Positions 50,684 to 60,600 of a stretch of 64,000 bases of DNA are shown piece after piece. Numbering within the stretch: the first letter of the stretch is position 1; every line of letters starts with the position of its first letter. The position numbers and the translations under genes were made by a program. Origin of the DNA: Bog-473 sp963788125 (GTDB lineage: Bacteria; Actinomycetota; Acidimicrobiia; Acidimicrobiales; RAAP-2); assembly GCA_963788125.1 (NCBI GenBank), contig CAWBFN010000002.1, forward strand, positions 248,001-312,000. Direction: 5' to 3'. The notes below the pieces were generated by a model. It was not told the origin of the DNA. It did not search any database and saw only the letters and a list, made by a program, of their open reading frames with translations.

Positions 50684-52641
50684 TGGGCCCGTCCGGCCGT
50701 TCCCCGTGCGCCCGGGTCGCGCAGGTGCTCTTCCGTAGCCTCGCCGAGAACCAGTGTCTCATCCAAGAAGGCGAGGATCGCCTCCAACACCCGGAGTCGG
50801 GACGACACCCGCTTGTACTCATGGCCTTCATTCTCCAGCTCGAGGTACTCCACCATTCGGCCCCTCGCACGGAGCGCCGCCACCAGTTGATGAGCCTCGC
50901 CCGGCGGCACGTTTGAGTCGAGCGCGCCGTGGACGACGAGGAGCGGCGCCCGGATCGTCTCCAAGTGATGCATCGGCGAGACACTGGCAAGGAACCACGC
51001 ATCCTGTTCGGGATCGCCGTACTTGGTCACCGCGGCGCGGGCGATCCACGGTTCGGTGTCTCGATAGAAGGTCAACAGGTCCGACATGCCGCAGATGTCC
51101 ACCCCGGCGGCGAACAAGTCTGGATGCCGGGCGAGTGCCATGAGCACCGCGTAGCCACCGTAGGAACGGCCTGCCACCGCGATCGACTGCGGCGCGGCCA
51201 GGCCGCTCTCAATCAGGAATGCGGCACAACTGGCGACGTCGTCAATGGCGTCGATGCGGCCGAAGCGGTCATCAGCGTGCACGAACGTTCGTCCGTAACC
51301 CGACGAGCCCCGGATGTTTGGCGCGAACACTACCGTCCCCGCTGCCACCAGGAGCTGGTGCTGCGGGCTGAAGACCGGTCGCTCCTGCCCTTCGGGGCCG
51401 CCATGGAGGTATACGACAGCCGGACGAGTGGACGGACCGTCCGCGGTGTCGGCGGCCGGCCGGTAGAGCCAGCCGCTGATCTGGAGGCCGTCGTGGGACT
51501 CCAGCCGCTCGAGCGTTGGTCGCACCAGTGGCGGTCCTTCGTAGCTCGAGGCGGTCACCGGGGTCCATGACCCACTGGCCACGTCGAGCTCCCAGAGCCG
51601 CCGCGGTTCTTGCGGGCTCTCGACCGCGAGCACCGCTCGGCTCCCGTTGCGGCTGAGCACGGCGCCGGCGACAACCGTCCCGGGCAATCCCTCGAACGGG
51701 CGACGCTGGCCGCTCGGGGCATCGAAGAGCTCAACCTCGCTCAACCCCTCGACGTTCCAGACGAGCAGGAGGGACCGTCCGCTCTGGTCGGCATCGACCA
51801 ACTCGAGCTCGGCATCCGGTCGCCCGGCCAGGACGCCTCCCTCGTCTCGTTGACCGTCGCTGCCGAGGGGTACGGCGACCAGGGCCGACCGTGGCAGCCC
51901 GGCGTCCGTGACAAGGTAGGCGACAAGATCGTGGCGTCCGGGCAGCGGGGCTGGTCGTAGGACACCCATCTCTGTCGATCCTGTCCCCGGGTACGGCAGC
52001 AGTGATTCACAGCGACCGGTGCGGCGGTCCAACACCGTGCACTGGTGGGCGCCGCGGCTGCCGTCGCGCAACAGGAGGAACCGTTCGTCGTCGGAGAAGT
52101 CGAGGACCTCGAGGAGCGGCCCGGCGACAAGCGTCTCCCGCTCGCCGGTCGCCGGATTGAAGAGCAGCGAGTAGTTGTCCTCGTCGCTGTGGTCACCGCA
52201 CACGGTGATCACCAGGTGGTGCCCTCGTCGGCTCCAGGGTCCGAGGAGGGCGTGCTCGGGTGCGCCCGCCACTTGTTGGGCGTGGGAACCGTCCGGGCGA
52301 GCCACCCAGACCTCAGAGCGCACACCGCCGCCGGTGGCCACCGAGCACGCCACCCAATTTCCGTCCGGTGACCATCGCGCACTGAGGACCGGGTCGTCAC
52401 TCAAATGGAAGAGTCGTGACGGTCCTTGAGCCGGATTCGTCGGTTGGAGCCAGAGCTCGGGCTGACCGCCCCGGTCGCTCACGTATGCCATGTGCAGACC
52501 GTCGGCGGTCAGGCTGGGAGCCCAGCACCCCCACGCCTCGACCAGCTGGCGGGCCAGGCCGTCGAGGTGGCCCGTCCCACGAAGTGGCGAGGGGTGAGAG
52601 GTCGGAGGGTCGGGCACCCGGTCGCTGGTCAACGGCTTCAC
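50680..52641 (-). CDS. S9 (prolyl oligopeptidase) family serine peptidase
   Basis: 653 residues from GTG 52641, which overlaps the asparagine-synthase-like stop by four bases. The N-terminal ~390 residues form a beta-propeller (SDDPVLSARWSPDGNW and similar repeats). The C-terminal alpha/beta-hydrolase has the catalytic Ser in VAGRSYGGYAVL, the Asp in GALDSNVPP and the His in NEGHEYKRV. There is no signal peptide, so it acts in the cytoplasm on small peptides. Its place in an amidoligase operon suggests it trims or recycles the product. Confidence 0.88.
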   Translation of the reverse strand: MKPLTSDRVPDPPTSHPSPLRGTGHLDGLARQLVEAWGCWAPSLTADGLHMAYVSDRGGQPELWLQPTNPAQGPSRLFHLSDDPVLSARWSPDGNWVACSVATGGGVRSEVWVARPDGSHAQQVAGAPEHALLGPWSRRGHHLVITVCGDHSDEDNYSLLFNPATGERETLVAGPLLEVLDFSDDERFLLLRDGSRGAHQCTVLDRRTGRCESLLPYPGTGSTEMGVLRPAPLPGRHDLVAYLVTDAGLPRSALVAVPLGSDGQRDEGGVLAGRPDAELELVDADQSGRSLLLVWNVEGLSEVELFDAPSGQRRPFEGLPGTVVAGAVLSRNGSRAVLAVESPQEPRRLWELDVASGSWTPVTASSYEGPPLVRPTLERLESHDGLQISGWLYRPAADTADGPSTRPAVVYLHGGPEGQERPVFSPQHQLLVAAGTVVFAPNIRGSSGYGRTFVHADDRFGRIDAIDDVASCAAFLIESGLAAPQSIAVAGRSYGGYAVLMALARHPDLFAAGVDICGMSDLLTFYRDTEPWIARAAVTKYGDPEQDAWFLASVSPMHHLETIRAPLLVVHGALDSNVPPGEAHQLVAALRARGRMVEYLELENEGHEYKRVSSRLRVLEAILAFLDETLVLGEATEEHLRDPGARGTAGRAQ

Positions 52642-54422
52642 GGGATCCTCATGGCCTGCAGCCACAGTTCGATGAGCGCCAGCTGCCAGAGGGCGTTGGA
52701 GCCGAGGGTGGTGCGCGTCTCGTTGGGTGCGGCGAGCATCGATTCGACGGCCGACGGGCGGAACAAGCCCCGTGCCCGTGCAGCCGGGTCGAGGAGCGCA
52801 TCACGTACCAGCCCCAGGAACGGCCCATCGAGTTGGCGAATGGCCGGAACGGGAAAATATCCCTTGGTGCGGTCGATCACCTCGTCGGGTACGACACCCC
52901 GACTGGCTCGCTTGAGCACGCCCTTGCCTCCGTCGGCCAGCTTCAGCTCGGGCGGGATCCGCGCCGCCAGCTCGACTACCTCGTAGTCGAGAAAGGGGAC
53001 CCGCGCCTCGAGTCCCCAGGCCATCGTCATGTTGTCGACTCGTTTTACCGGGTCGTCCACCAACATGATCGTGGTGTCGTTGCGCAATGCCGCATCGACG
53101 GCGGTCTCGGCGCCGGGCTGGGCGAACTGGTCGGCAATGAACGCCAGCGGGACATCGTCGCCCGCCATCCAGGGCTCGGCCAGCAGCTCGCCCAGCGCGC
53201 CGTAGCGCCGGTCGAAGAACACATCGGCATAGGCCTCCACCGAAGCGGCTCGAGCTACCCGCGAGAGCGGGGGATACCAGTCGTATCCGGCCAGAATCTC
53301 GTCGGCGCCCTGCCCGGTCTGGACCACCTTCACGTCCCGGGATACCTCTTCGGACAGCAGGTAGAAGGCGACGCAGTCATGACTCACCATCGGTTCGCTC
53401 ATCGATCCGATGGCACCGCTGATCGCCGGCAAGAGCCGGCTACCCGGGACCAGGATCCGTCGATGATCAGTCCCGAACCGCTCGGCCACGAGATCCGAGT
53501 ACTCGAACTCGTCGCCCGCTTCGCCTCCCGCCGCCTCGAAGCCCACACTGAAGGTCCGCAGCCCATGCTGACCGGCCTCCGAGAGCAGCGCCACGATGAG
53601 CGACGAGTCGATCCCTCCGGAGAGCAACACTCCTACCGGCACATCGGCGACCATCCGGCGCTCCACCGCTCGGCGCAGCGACGAGAGGAGCGCGTCCTGC
53701 CACTGCTCCTCGTCCCAGTCGGCCCGAGACGGGTCGCGTTCAAACGGGGGGTTCCAGTACCGGTCATCCGTGTAGGAACCGTCGGGCTCCACCACGCGCA
53801 CGGTCGCCGGTGGAAGCTTGCGCACGCCGCGCAGGATCGTCCGCGGCGGAGGGACCACCGAGTGGAACGTCATGTAGCAGGCCAGCGCCTCGAGGTCGAT
53901 CGTCCGGTCAGTACCCCCCATGTCGAGCAGGGCGGGAAGGGTGGAGGCGAACCGCAGGCGCTCGGCGGTGGCGTCGAGATAGAGCGGTTTTATCCCCAGC
54001 CGGTCCCGTGCGAGGACCACCCGGCCACTGTCCCGTTCAGCCACCGCGAAGGCGAACATTCCGTTGAAATGGTCGACACACCTCGTTCCCCATTCCCGGT
54101 ATGCCTTGAGCACCACCTCGGTGTCGGAGTGAGAGAAGAAACGGTGGCCGAGCGCAGCGAGCTCGTCACGCAACGCCGGATAGTTGTAGATGCAGCCGTT
54201 GAAGACGATGGCCAGCCCGAGATCAGCGTCGACCATCGGCTGGGATCCCGCAGGTGAGAGGTCGATGATGGACAGTCGGCGGTGCCCCAGCCCCACCGGT
54301 CCCAAGGCGAAGATCCCGGAGCCGTCGGGACCTCGGGGGGCCAGGCGGTTGCATCCCCGCTGGAGCGCGCCGACATCGGCGGACGACGCGTCGAAGCGGA
54401 CCTCACCGACGATGCCGCACAC
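52638..54422 (-). CDS. asparagine-synthase-like glutamine amidotransferase
   Basis: 594 residues from GTG 54422 (GAGG upstream). The second residue is the catalytic Cys (MCGIVGEVRF). Glutaminase half: GPDGSG, RRLSIIDLSPAGSQPM, FNGCIYNY. Synthetase half: PPi loop GVLLSGGIDSSLIV, then the ATP/acceptor region VVQTGQGADEILAGYDWYP. The AsnB fold amidates a carboxylate after adenylation. The layout is close to the amidotransferases of N-acetylglutaminylglutamine amide synthesis, so a peptide carboxylate, not free aspartate, is the likely acceptor. 33 bases after the ligase gene; overlaps the S9 gene. Confidence 0.87.
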   Translation of the reverse strand: MCGIVGEVRFDASSADVGALQRGCNRLAPRGPDGSGIFALGPVGLGHRRLSIIDLSPAGSQPMVDADLGLAIVFNGCIYNYPALRDELAALGHRFFSHSDTEVVLKAYREWGTRCVDHFNGMFAFAVAERDSGRVVLARDRLGIKPLYLDATAERLRFASTLPALLDMGGTDRTIDLEALACYMTFHSVVPPPRTILRGVRKLPPATVRVVEPDGSYTDDRYWNPPFERDPSRADWDEEQWQDALLSSLRRAVERRMVADVPVGVLLSGGIDSSLIVALLSEAGQHGLRTFSVGFEAAGGEAGDEFEYSDLVAERFGTDHRRILVPGSRLLPAISGAIGSMSEPMVSHDCVAFYLLSEEVSRDVKVVQTGQGADEILAGYDWYPPLSRVARAASVEAYADVFFDRRYGALGELLAEPWMAGDDVPLAFIADQFAQPGAETAVDAALRNDTTIMLVDDPVKRVDNMTMAWGLEARVPFLDYEVVELAARIPPELKLADGGKGVLKRASRGVVPDEVIDRTKGYFPVPAIRQLDGPFLGLVRDALLDPAARARGLFRPSAVESMLAAPNETRTTLGSNALWQLALIELWLQAMRIP

Positions 54423-54455
54423 CGTCGCCTCGCACCGTCGTCGACGGTCTCGTTC

Positions 54456-56990
54456 TCATTGCTCCGGATCCGTGTCGATCAGGATCCAGGTGTCTTTGGC
54501 GCCGCCGCCACGCGAGGAATTCACGATCATGCTCCCCGAGGGTGCCACACGCGTGAGTCCTAACCCGGCCACTTCGGCCTGGCCTTGGCCGGTACCGCTG
54601 AGATAGACGAACGTCCGCAGGTCGACGCAACGCGGTTCGAGCCGATCTCCAGCCATGGTGGGCAGGGTGGAGAGCGCCACGGTCTCCTGGGCCACCCAGC
54701 GCTCAGGCTCGGCGCGCAGCTGACGACGGCGCTCCTCGAGCTCGGCCGCCCCTGCTTCGGCTCCCACCAGCACCCCGCCGCCGCCGTAGCCGTCCACCGG
54801 CTTGGTCACGAGCTCGCCCAACCGGTCGAGGACGATCTCAAGCTCGGTGGCATCCGCGCAGCGGTAGGTCGGCACCGATGGGAGAATCGGGCTCTCGGCC
54901 AGGTAGTAGGTGATGATGTCGGGGATATGGCAGTACATGGACTTGTCATCGGCGACCCCGTTGCCCGGTGCGTTCACCACGACGACCATGTGGCGCCGGG
55001 CCGCCTCGAGGATCCCGGCACCGATTGCCCGTCCGGTGTCATCGACCAGATCGACGAGCTCCCCGTCAATCCGCAGGTAGATCACATCCAACGGACGTCC
55101 ATTGAGAGTGGGCCGTCCGGTGCGGAACTCGATGTCCTTGGGCTCGCACAGGAGCAGGTCGGCCCCATCGGCCAGCACCTGGTGCTCGTACCATGCCGAA
55201 TTGGTCGCCCCCGTGGAGAGCAACGCCACCACCGGCTCGTCAACGTCATCACGGGCACACCCTCGAAGTGTGCGGCTCACCAGCGAGTACACCTCCTCTG
55301 GCTCGTGCATGTCGACGCCCGCGGCAAGCTCGGGGACCACCGCGTCGAGCACTCGGCGCGTGCCGATGGCGTAACCGACTCCCGATGGGACGCGCACGTT
55401 GTCTTCCAGGACCCGCCAACCCGCCACCGGGTCGCGAACGAGGTCGAACCCGTACACAGCCGCCCGCACGACCCCAGGCGGAATGGCCCGACCCTCCGTT
55501 CGCCATCCGGGCTTTGTTTCGATGTCCGAGCTTTCGAGCACCCCGTCGGTCACCACGTGGGCCGGCCCGTAGACGTCTTGGAGGAACGCCTCGATCGCTC
55601 GAGCGCGCTGGGTAAGGCCGCCCACCAGCGTCGACCACTGGTGGGCGGCAATGATGCGTGGAACAAGGTCGACGCCGAAAGTCTGTTGGCGTCCCCCCAC
55701 CCCGAACGTCAGACCTTGCCCGGCCGATATCTCGGAAATTCGTTCGGCCCGCCCCTTCATGTCGGTCATTGTCATGCCGTCGAGCACTTCGAAGACGCGG
55801 CGATAGCCCGCATTGGGTGTACCGCCGGTGATGGCCTCATCGCCGGTGCTGGCCGGATAGTTGCTTGTCCACCGGAACGCTTTCGGCCGTTCGGCGGCGA
55901 CGTTTGCCGTCTCGTCGATCACCAGCTGCACGACATCGGTCATTCGACCCCGCTCGGCGTAGCGGGCCCGCTGACGGGCGGCTGAACAGCCCCGCGCCAG
56001 CGTCGCATGGGCCAGGTCGCGCACGGTTTCCCAGTCGTCACACCCCTCGAGTTGGGGGCGTAGCGCCACGAGCAGCTCGTCAACGACCTGGGCAGCCGGC
56101 AGTGGCTCCGGCTCCGGGCCGAGCCCCAGGAGGTCACCGCTCAGGCCACTGCGGGCGGCTCGCCACATTGCGGTCCGCTGCACCGGTGGCGCCCGGCGCG
56201 GCAGCGGGTCTCCCGCCTCATCGGCTTGCGCGGCTCGGAACACCGCGGCACGGAAGAGCCCGGCAATGAGCACGGCCTCGTCGACCAGCGGGCAGGCGTC
56301 GCACACCCGCAGCTCCAACGTCGGGACGTGGTCCGACGGTCGGACGTCGAAGTAGGCCATTTTGGCGTCGCTGATCACGCCGGTGCCCACGAGCGCGCGC
56401 ACCATCCGTTCGTACTCCTCGATCGACTCGAAACGTCCCGCGCTGCCCGACGTCGGCCACCGTTCCCAGATCATGGTGCGCATGCTGGCGTACCCGGTGT
56501 CGCGTCCCTGCCAGAACGGTGAGCTGGCCGACAGGGCGAGCAGGATAGGCAGTGTGTCCTCGACACGACTGGTCAGCCGGGCCGCAAGATCCCGATCCTC
56601 TACGCCCACGTGAACCTGGTACCCGCAGATCAGTTGCTCGTCGACCAGTAGCCGGTATTCGTCGTGCATGCGGCTGTAGCGGCCGCGCACCGTGAGCTCG
56701 AAGTCGTTGTCGGTGGCCCCCGGCGCCATCCCCACCGCCCCCACCTCGAGGCCGAAACCCTGGGCGACGTCGCGCAGCTGTCGGCGGAGCCGGATCATCT
56801 CCTCGTTCAGGTCCGAGAGCGAGGTGGTGGCCGGGCTGTTGATCTCCACCGTGCTGCGTTGCAGCTCGGCTCCGAAGGCTGAACCGGGAAGATGGCGAAG
56901 CAGTCGGGCGGCACTCGGCACCAGCTGTCCGGTTCGGGGGTGGAAGATGTGCAGCTCCTCCTCCACGCCCAGCGTGCCATCAACCGACAT
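54456..56990 (-). CDS. GCS2-like carboxylate-amine ligase fused to a circularly permuted ATP-grasp ligase
   Basis: 844 residues, two ligase domains in one chain. Residues 1-~365 are GCS2-like (YbdK/EgtA type): LGVEEELHIF with metal-binding Glu, RSTVEINSPATT, GYQVHVGVED, TLELRVCDACP. Residues ~380-840 are a circularly permuted type 2 ATP-grasp: GGTPNAGYRRVFEVLDG, VLEDNVRVPSGVGY, NAPGNGVADDKSMYCHIPDI (landmark), KPVDGYGGGGVLVG. All key blocks look complete. GCS2 enzymes form amide bonds to glutamate-type gamma-carboxylates; the second domain may add another unit. First gene of the operon, divergent from the thioesterase. Confidence 0.88.
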   Translation of the reverse strand: MSVDGTLGVEEELHIFHPRTGQLVPSAARLLRHLPGSAFGAELQRSTVEINSPATTSLSDLNEEMIRLRRQLRDVAQGFGLEVGAVGMAPGATDNDFELTVRGRYSRMHDEYRLLVDEQLICGYQVHVGVEDRDLAARLTSRVEDTLPILLALSASSPFWQGRDTGYASMRTMIWERWPTSGSAGRFESIEEYERMVRALVGTGVISDAKMAYFDVRPSDHVPTLELRVCDACPLVDEAVLIAGLFRAAVFRAAQADEAGDPLPRRAPPVQRTAMWRAARSGLSGDLLGLGPEPEPLPAAQVVDELLVALRPQLEGCDDWETVRDLAHATLARGCSAARQRARYAERGRMTDVVQLVIDETANVAAERPKAFRWTSNYPASTGDEAITGGTPNAGYRRVFEVLDGMTMTDMKGRAERISEISAGQGLTFGVGGRQQTFGVDLVPRIIAAHQWSTLVGGLTQRARAIEAFLQDVYGPAHVVTDGVLESSDIETKPGWRTEGRAIPPGVVRAAVYGFDLVRDPVAGWRVLEDNVRVPSGVGYAIGTRRVLDAVVPELAAGVDMHEPEEVYSLVSRTLRGCARDDVDEPVVALLSTGATNSAWYEHQVLADGADLLLCEPKDIEFRTGRPTLNGRPLDVIYLRIDGELVDLVDDTGRAIGAGILEAARRHMVVVVNAPGNGVADDKSMYCHIPDIITYYLAESPILPSVPTYRCADATELEIVLDRLGELVTKPVDGYGGGGVLVGAEAGAAELEERRRQLRAEPERWVAQETVALSTLPTMAGDRLEPRCVDLRTFVYLSGTGQGQAEVAGLGLTRVAPSGSMIVNSSRGGGAKDTWILIDTDPEQ

Positions 56991-57139
56991 GGAACGAAGT
57001 TAGGCGACCATTGTTTCTAGCGTGTGACAGCTGACCAGGCGGATCAGCTCGGTGCCCGCCACCTTCAAGACTCTGACGAACGGAGTATTGCGGGCAGTAT
57101 GTGGGCCGCCACCTCTGACCGATCAAGGAGCGGAAATTC
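56991..57139. promoter_or_regulatory. divergent promoter region, amidoligase operon / thioesterase
   Basis: 149 bases. The AT-rich part near 57008-57022 (minus strand TAGAAACAAT) could be the operon's -10 region. The right copy of the flanking sequence pair lies inside, and AAGGAG precedes the thioesterase GTG. Confidence 0.35.
57027..57087 (+). repeat. right copy of the sequence pair flanking the amidoligase operon
   Basis: ACAGCTGACC (57027-57036, identical to the left copy) and TCTGACGAACGGAGTA (57072-57087, 15 of 16 bases equal to the left copy). The gap between the two parts is 35 bases here and 7 at the left. Same strand and order, about 7.3 kb apart, enclosing the whole operon. They may be remnants of a duplicated target or recombination site. 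Confidence 0.45.
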
Positions 57140-57529
57140 GTGTCAGCGCCCTATTCAGCGCCTTATGGCGACAGTCCGGGAAGATGGAAGATCGTCCTGA
57201 TGCAGGACGGGCAGGCGGAGATGTCATGGACACCCACGCCCGACATGGCGAACCCCTTTGGGAGCGTCCACGGAGGGATCATCGCCACGGTCATCGATGA
57301 GGTCACCGGGGCGGCCGTGACGTCGTCGATCGAAAGCGGTTCCGCGCCGACCGTCTCCATGAACGTCGAATATCTGCATGCGATCCCGATCGGCGGGGCC
57401 TACAGGGTGGTCGGTGAGATTGTCCGAATGGGCCGGGCAATGGCGATTGCCGACGGGCGCATCCTGAACGCAGAGGGAAAGGTGCTCGCCCGAGGCACCT
57501 GCATCTATCAGATCCCTCGTCCGAATTAG
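57140..57529 (+). CDS. hotdog-fold thioesterase (PaaI type)
   Basis: 129 residues from GTG 57140, with AAGGAG about 11 bases upstream. The 4HBT/PaaI core is MANPFGSVHGGIIATVIDEVTG, with the catalytic-site HGG and downstream Asp/Glu; then VEYLHAIPIGGAYRVVGE and ADGRILNAEGKVLARGT. It cleaves CoA thioesters of small acids, substrate unknown. Divergent from the amidoligase operon. Confidence 0.87.
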   Translation: MSAPYSAPYGDSPGRWKIVLMQDGQAEMSWTPTPDMANPFGSVHGGIIATVIDEVTGAAVTSSIESGSAPTVSMNVEYLHAIPIGGAYRVVGEIVRMGRAMAIADGRILNAEGKVLARGTCIYQIPRPN

Positions 57530-57552
57530 GGCCCCGCAGAGACGAGGCGGTA

Positions 57553-57588
57553 GTTTTCTAAATTCTCCATTAGAAGACCCGAGAAAAC
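57553..57588 (+). promoter_or_regulatory. nested AT-rich inverted repeats before the addB-like gene
   Basis: Outer pair GTTTTCT/AGAAAAC (57553-57559 and 57582-57588) and inner pair TTCTAA/TTAGAA (57556-57561 and 57570-57575). It lies 24 bases after the thioesterase stop and 25 bases before the next start. It could be a terminator or an operator; the sequence alone does not decide. Confidence 0.4.
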
Positions 57589-57612
57589 ACCCATCGCCTA
57601 CCATCCGCATCT

Positions 57613-60600
57613 ATGGGCATCGACCTCCGATGGGTGCGGTATGGACGGCCGGCGGCGGAGGAACTGCGCTCGACCATCAGCCTGGCTAAAGGGGACGAGC
57701 CCCTCGCGCCCGTGACCATCGTCGTCCCCTCCAACTATGTCGGGGTGGCCACCCGGCGCCTCCTGGCTTCGGGTGCTCTCGGATCGGTCAGCGGTCGGGG
57801 TACCGGCGTGGCCGCCGTTTCCTTCGTCACGGTCTACCGACTGGCGGAACTTCTGGGGGCGGCCCAGCTGGCCGGGAGCGGTCGCCGACCGGTCTCCACG
57901 CCGGTGATCGCCGCTGCACTGCGGTCCGCCCTGACCTCGCAGCCCGGGATCTTCGCCCCGGTCGCCGGCCACGCCGCCACCGAGACCGCCCTGGTCGCGG
58001 CGTATCGGGAGCTGCGCGACCTCTCAGATGAGGCGCTCAATGCGTTGGCCGGGAGCAGCGACAGAGCGGCCGATGTGGTCCGGCTGCATCGCGCCGCTCG
58101 GGCCAGCCTCGAATCGGAGTTCTACGACGAGGAGGATCTCCTCAACTCAGCCGCCGAGGCACTGCGGAAGGACGAGACCGCCGGCAAACGACTCGGCACC
58201 GTCGTCGTCTACCTGCCCGAACGGCTGTCCCGCCATGGTGGCGCACTCCTTGGTGCGGTCGCCGATGCGAACGCAGTCATTGTCCTGGCGGGGACCACCG
58301 GTGACGCCCGGGCGGACGCGGAGGTCGAACGATCGGTACGCCGCATTGAGGTGAGCGGGACCGGACCACACCCCGGCGACGACGAGGCGACGACGAGGGT
58401 CGTCAGCACCGGCCGGACCCGGATCCTGACCGTCTCCGACTGCGACGAGGAGGTACGTGCGGCGGTGCGCGGCATTGTCGATGCGGCCCGGGCCGGAACG
58501 CCACTGGACCGCATGGCCATACTGCACGCCAGTCCGGTGCCCTACGCCCGCCTGGCTCATGAGCAGCTGGCCGCCGCCGGCATCGAGCACAACGGTGCCG
58601 CGATCATGCCCCTCACCTCCCGATTGGTGGGCCGCACCCTGCTCGGGCTCTTCGCCCTGCCCGACAGCGGATTCCGCCGCGAAGACGTCTTCGCCTGGCT
58701 GGCCGGGGGGCGCCTGCAGCACGACGGTCGCCGACTTCCGGTGACCGCGTGGGAACGGCTGTCGCGTGAGGCGGGCGTGGTCGCCGGAAGCGACTGGGAC
58801 CACCGGTTGTCCACCTTCGCAGCTGACCGCGAGGCCGAAGCCGAAGCGGCAGAACAGGATCCCGACGCACCCGAGTGGCGGGCCGAGCGGGCCCGCACCA
58901 CGGCGGAACGGGCCCGGGCACTGCGGGAGTTCGTGGTCGGGTTGATCCACGATGCGGAGCGGGCGGCGGCCCGACCGCAGCCGTGGGGGGAGCGGGTGGC
59001 GTGGGCACGGGGCCACGTGCGCTCGCTCTTCGGCGACGAACGCCGTCGGAGTGCCTGGCCGACGGTCGAACAGAAGGCGGCCGAACGGGTTGATCGGGCT
59101 CTTGATCGCCTGGCCTGCCTCGATGCCGTCGAGGACTCGGTGGGTCTCGAGGTGTTCACCCGGACCTTGGAGCTCGAGCTCGAGACCGACCTCGGTCGGG
59201 TGGGACGCATGGGCGAGGGGGTGCTGGTCGGCTCGGTGAGCATGGGGGTCGGCCTCGACCTGGACCTGGTCGTCGTCCTCGGCCTGGCCGAGGGCCTCTT
59301 CCCCTCACCGACCCGTGACGACTCGCTGCTGCCCGACCACGAACGCACATCCACCGGTGACCAATTGCCCCTGCGCTCCCAGAGCGTGGAGCGCCAGCAC
59401 CGCCAGCTTCTGGCCGCCCTGGCCGGCGCACGCCGCCAGGTGCTGTGTGTCCCGCGCGGCGACCTGCGCCGCAACATGGAGCGGGTCCCCTCCCGCTGGA
59501 TTCTCCAGATCGCCAGTGCCCTGGCGGGAGCGCGCTGGTGGTCGAACGACCTGTGGAGCGCCGACGAGGAGTGGGTGACTCACGTGGCGTCCTTCGACGC
59601 CGGCATCCGGTGCATGGAGTTCGCCGCCACGGCGCAGGAACACCGCCTGCGTTCCCTCATGGTGCGCGGCTCGACCCGACTGTCGGTTCCGGTGCTGGCT
59701 GCGGCGGGCGACGACGCGCTGGGGGCGGGTGCCGAGGTCGTTGCCTCCCGGCGCAGTGACCGCTTCACCCGGTTCGACGGCAACCTGGTGGGGCTCGAGT
59801 TGCCGTCGCCGGCGGACCGGGTCACCTCGGCCACCCGGTTGGAGAGCTGGGCGTCGTGCCCGTTCGCCTATCTCATGCGCACTGTCCTAGGGGTGGAGGA
59901 AGTCGAGAACCCAGAGGACGAGCTGCAGATCACCCCACGCGACAAGGGGTCGCTCGTGCACCAGGCGCTGGAGGAGTTCATAGGCCAGGTGCTCGGCCGT
60001 CCAGAGCCCCATCGACCCGGCCCGCACGAGCCGTGGTCGGCGTCCGACCGGGCTCTCATGGTCAGTATCGGCGCCAGCGTGTGCGACGACTTCGAGAAGC
60101 GGGGCCTGACCGGCCGCCCGATCTTCTGGCACCAGGACCGGCGACGGATCATTGCGGACCTGCTCCACTTTCTCGATGCCGATTCCTCGTACCGCGAGTG
60201 CCACGGGATGCGACCGTTGGCGGCCGAGCTGGAGTTCGGCTTCCCCCGCGCCCGACTCGGCACCGTAGCGCTGGACCTCCCCGACGGGCGGGCGGTCAAC
60301 TTCCGTGGGTTCGCCGACCGGGTCGACGTGGCCGACGATGGCACCCTCCATGTCCTCGACTACAAGACAGGAAAGGCCGACCCCTACCGCGGGCTGAGCG
60401 AGGAGAGTCCGGACGCCCAGGGACAGCTGCTGCAGCTGGCCGTCTACGGCCAGGCGGCGCGCCTCCTCCACGGAACACCCGAGACGCCGGTGCGGGCCGA
60501 GTACTGGTTCGTCTCATCACGCGGTCGCTTCGAGCGTCTCGGGTACGCGGTCACTCCGGCCGTCCTCGCGCACATCGGGGAGACCCTCCAGGCGATGGTG

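Noticed and set aside
52638..54422. plain asparagine synthetase for Asn supply
   Set aside because: Sequence alone allows it, but the operon with two ligases and two hydrolases makes a peptide carboxylate a better acceptor; I therefore gave no asnB symbol.
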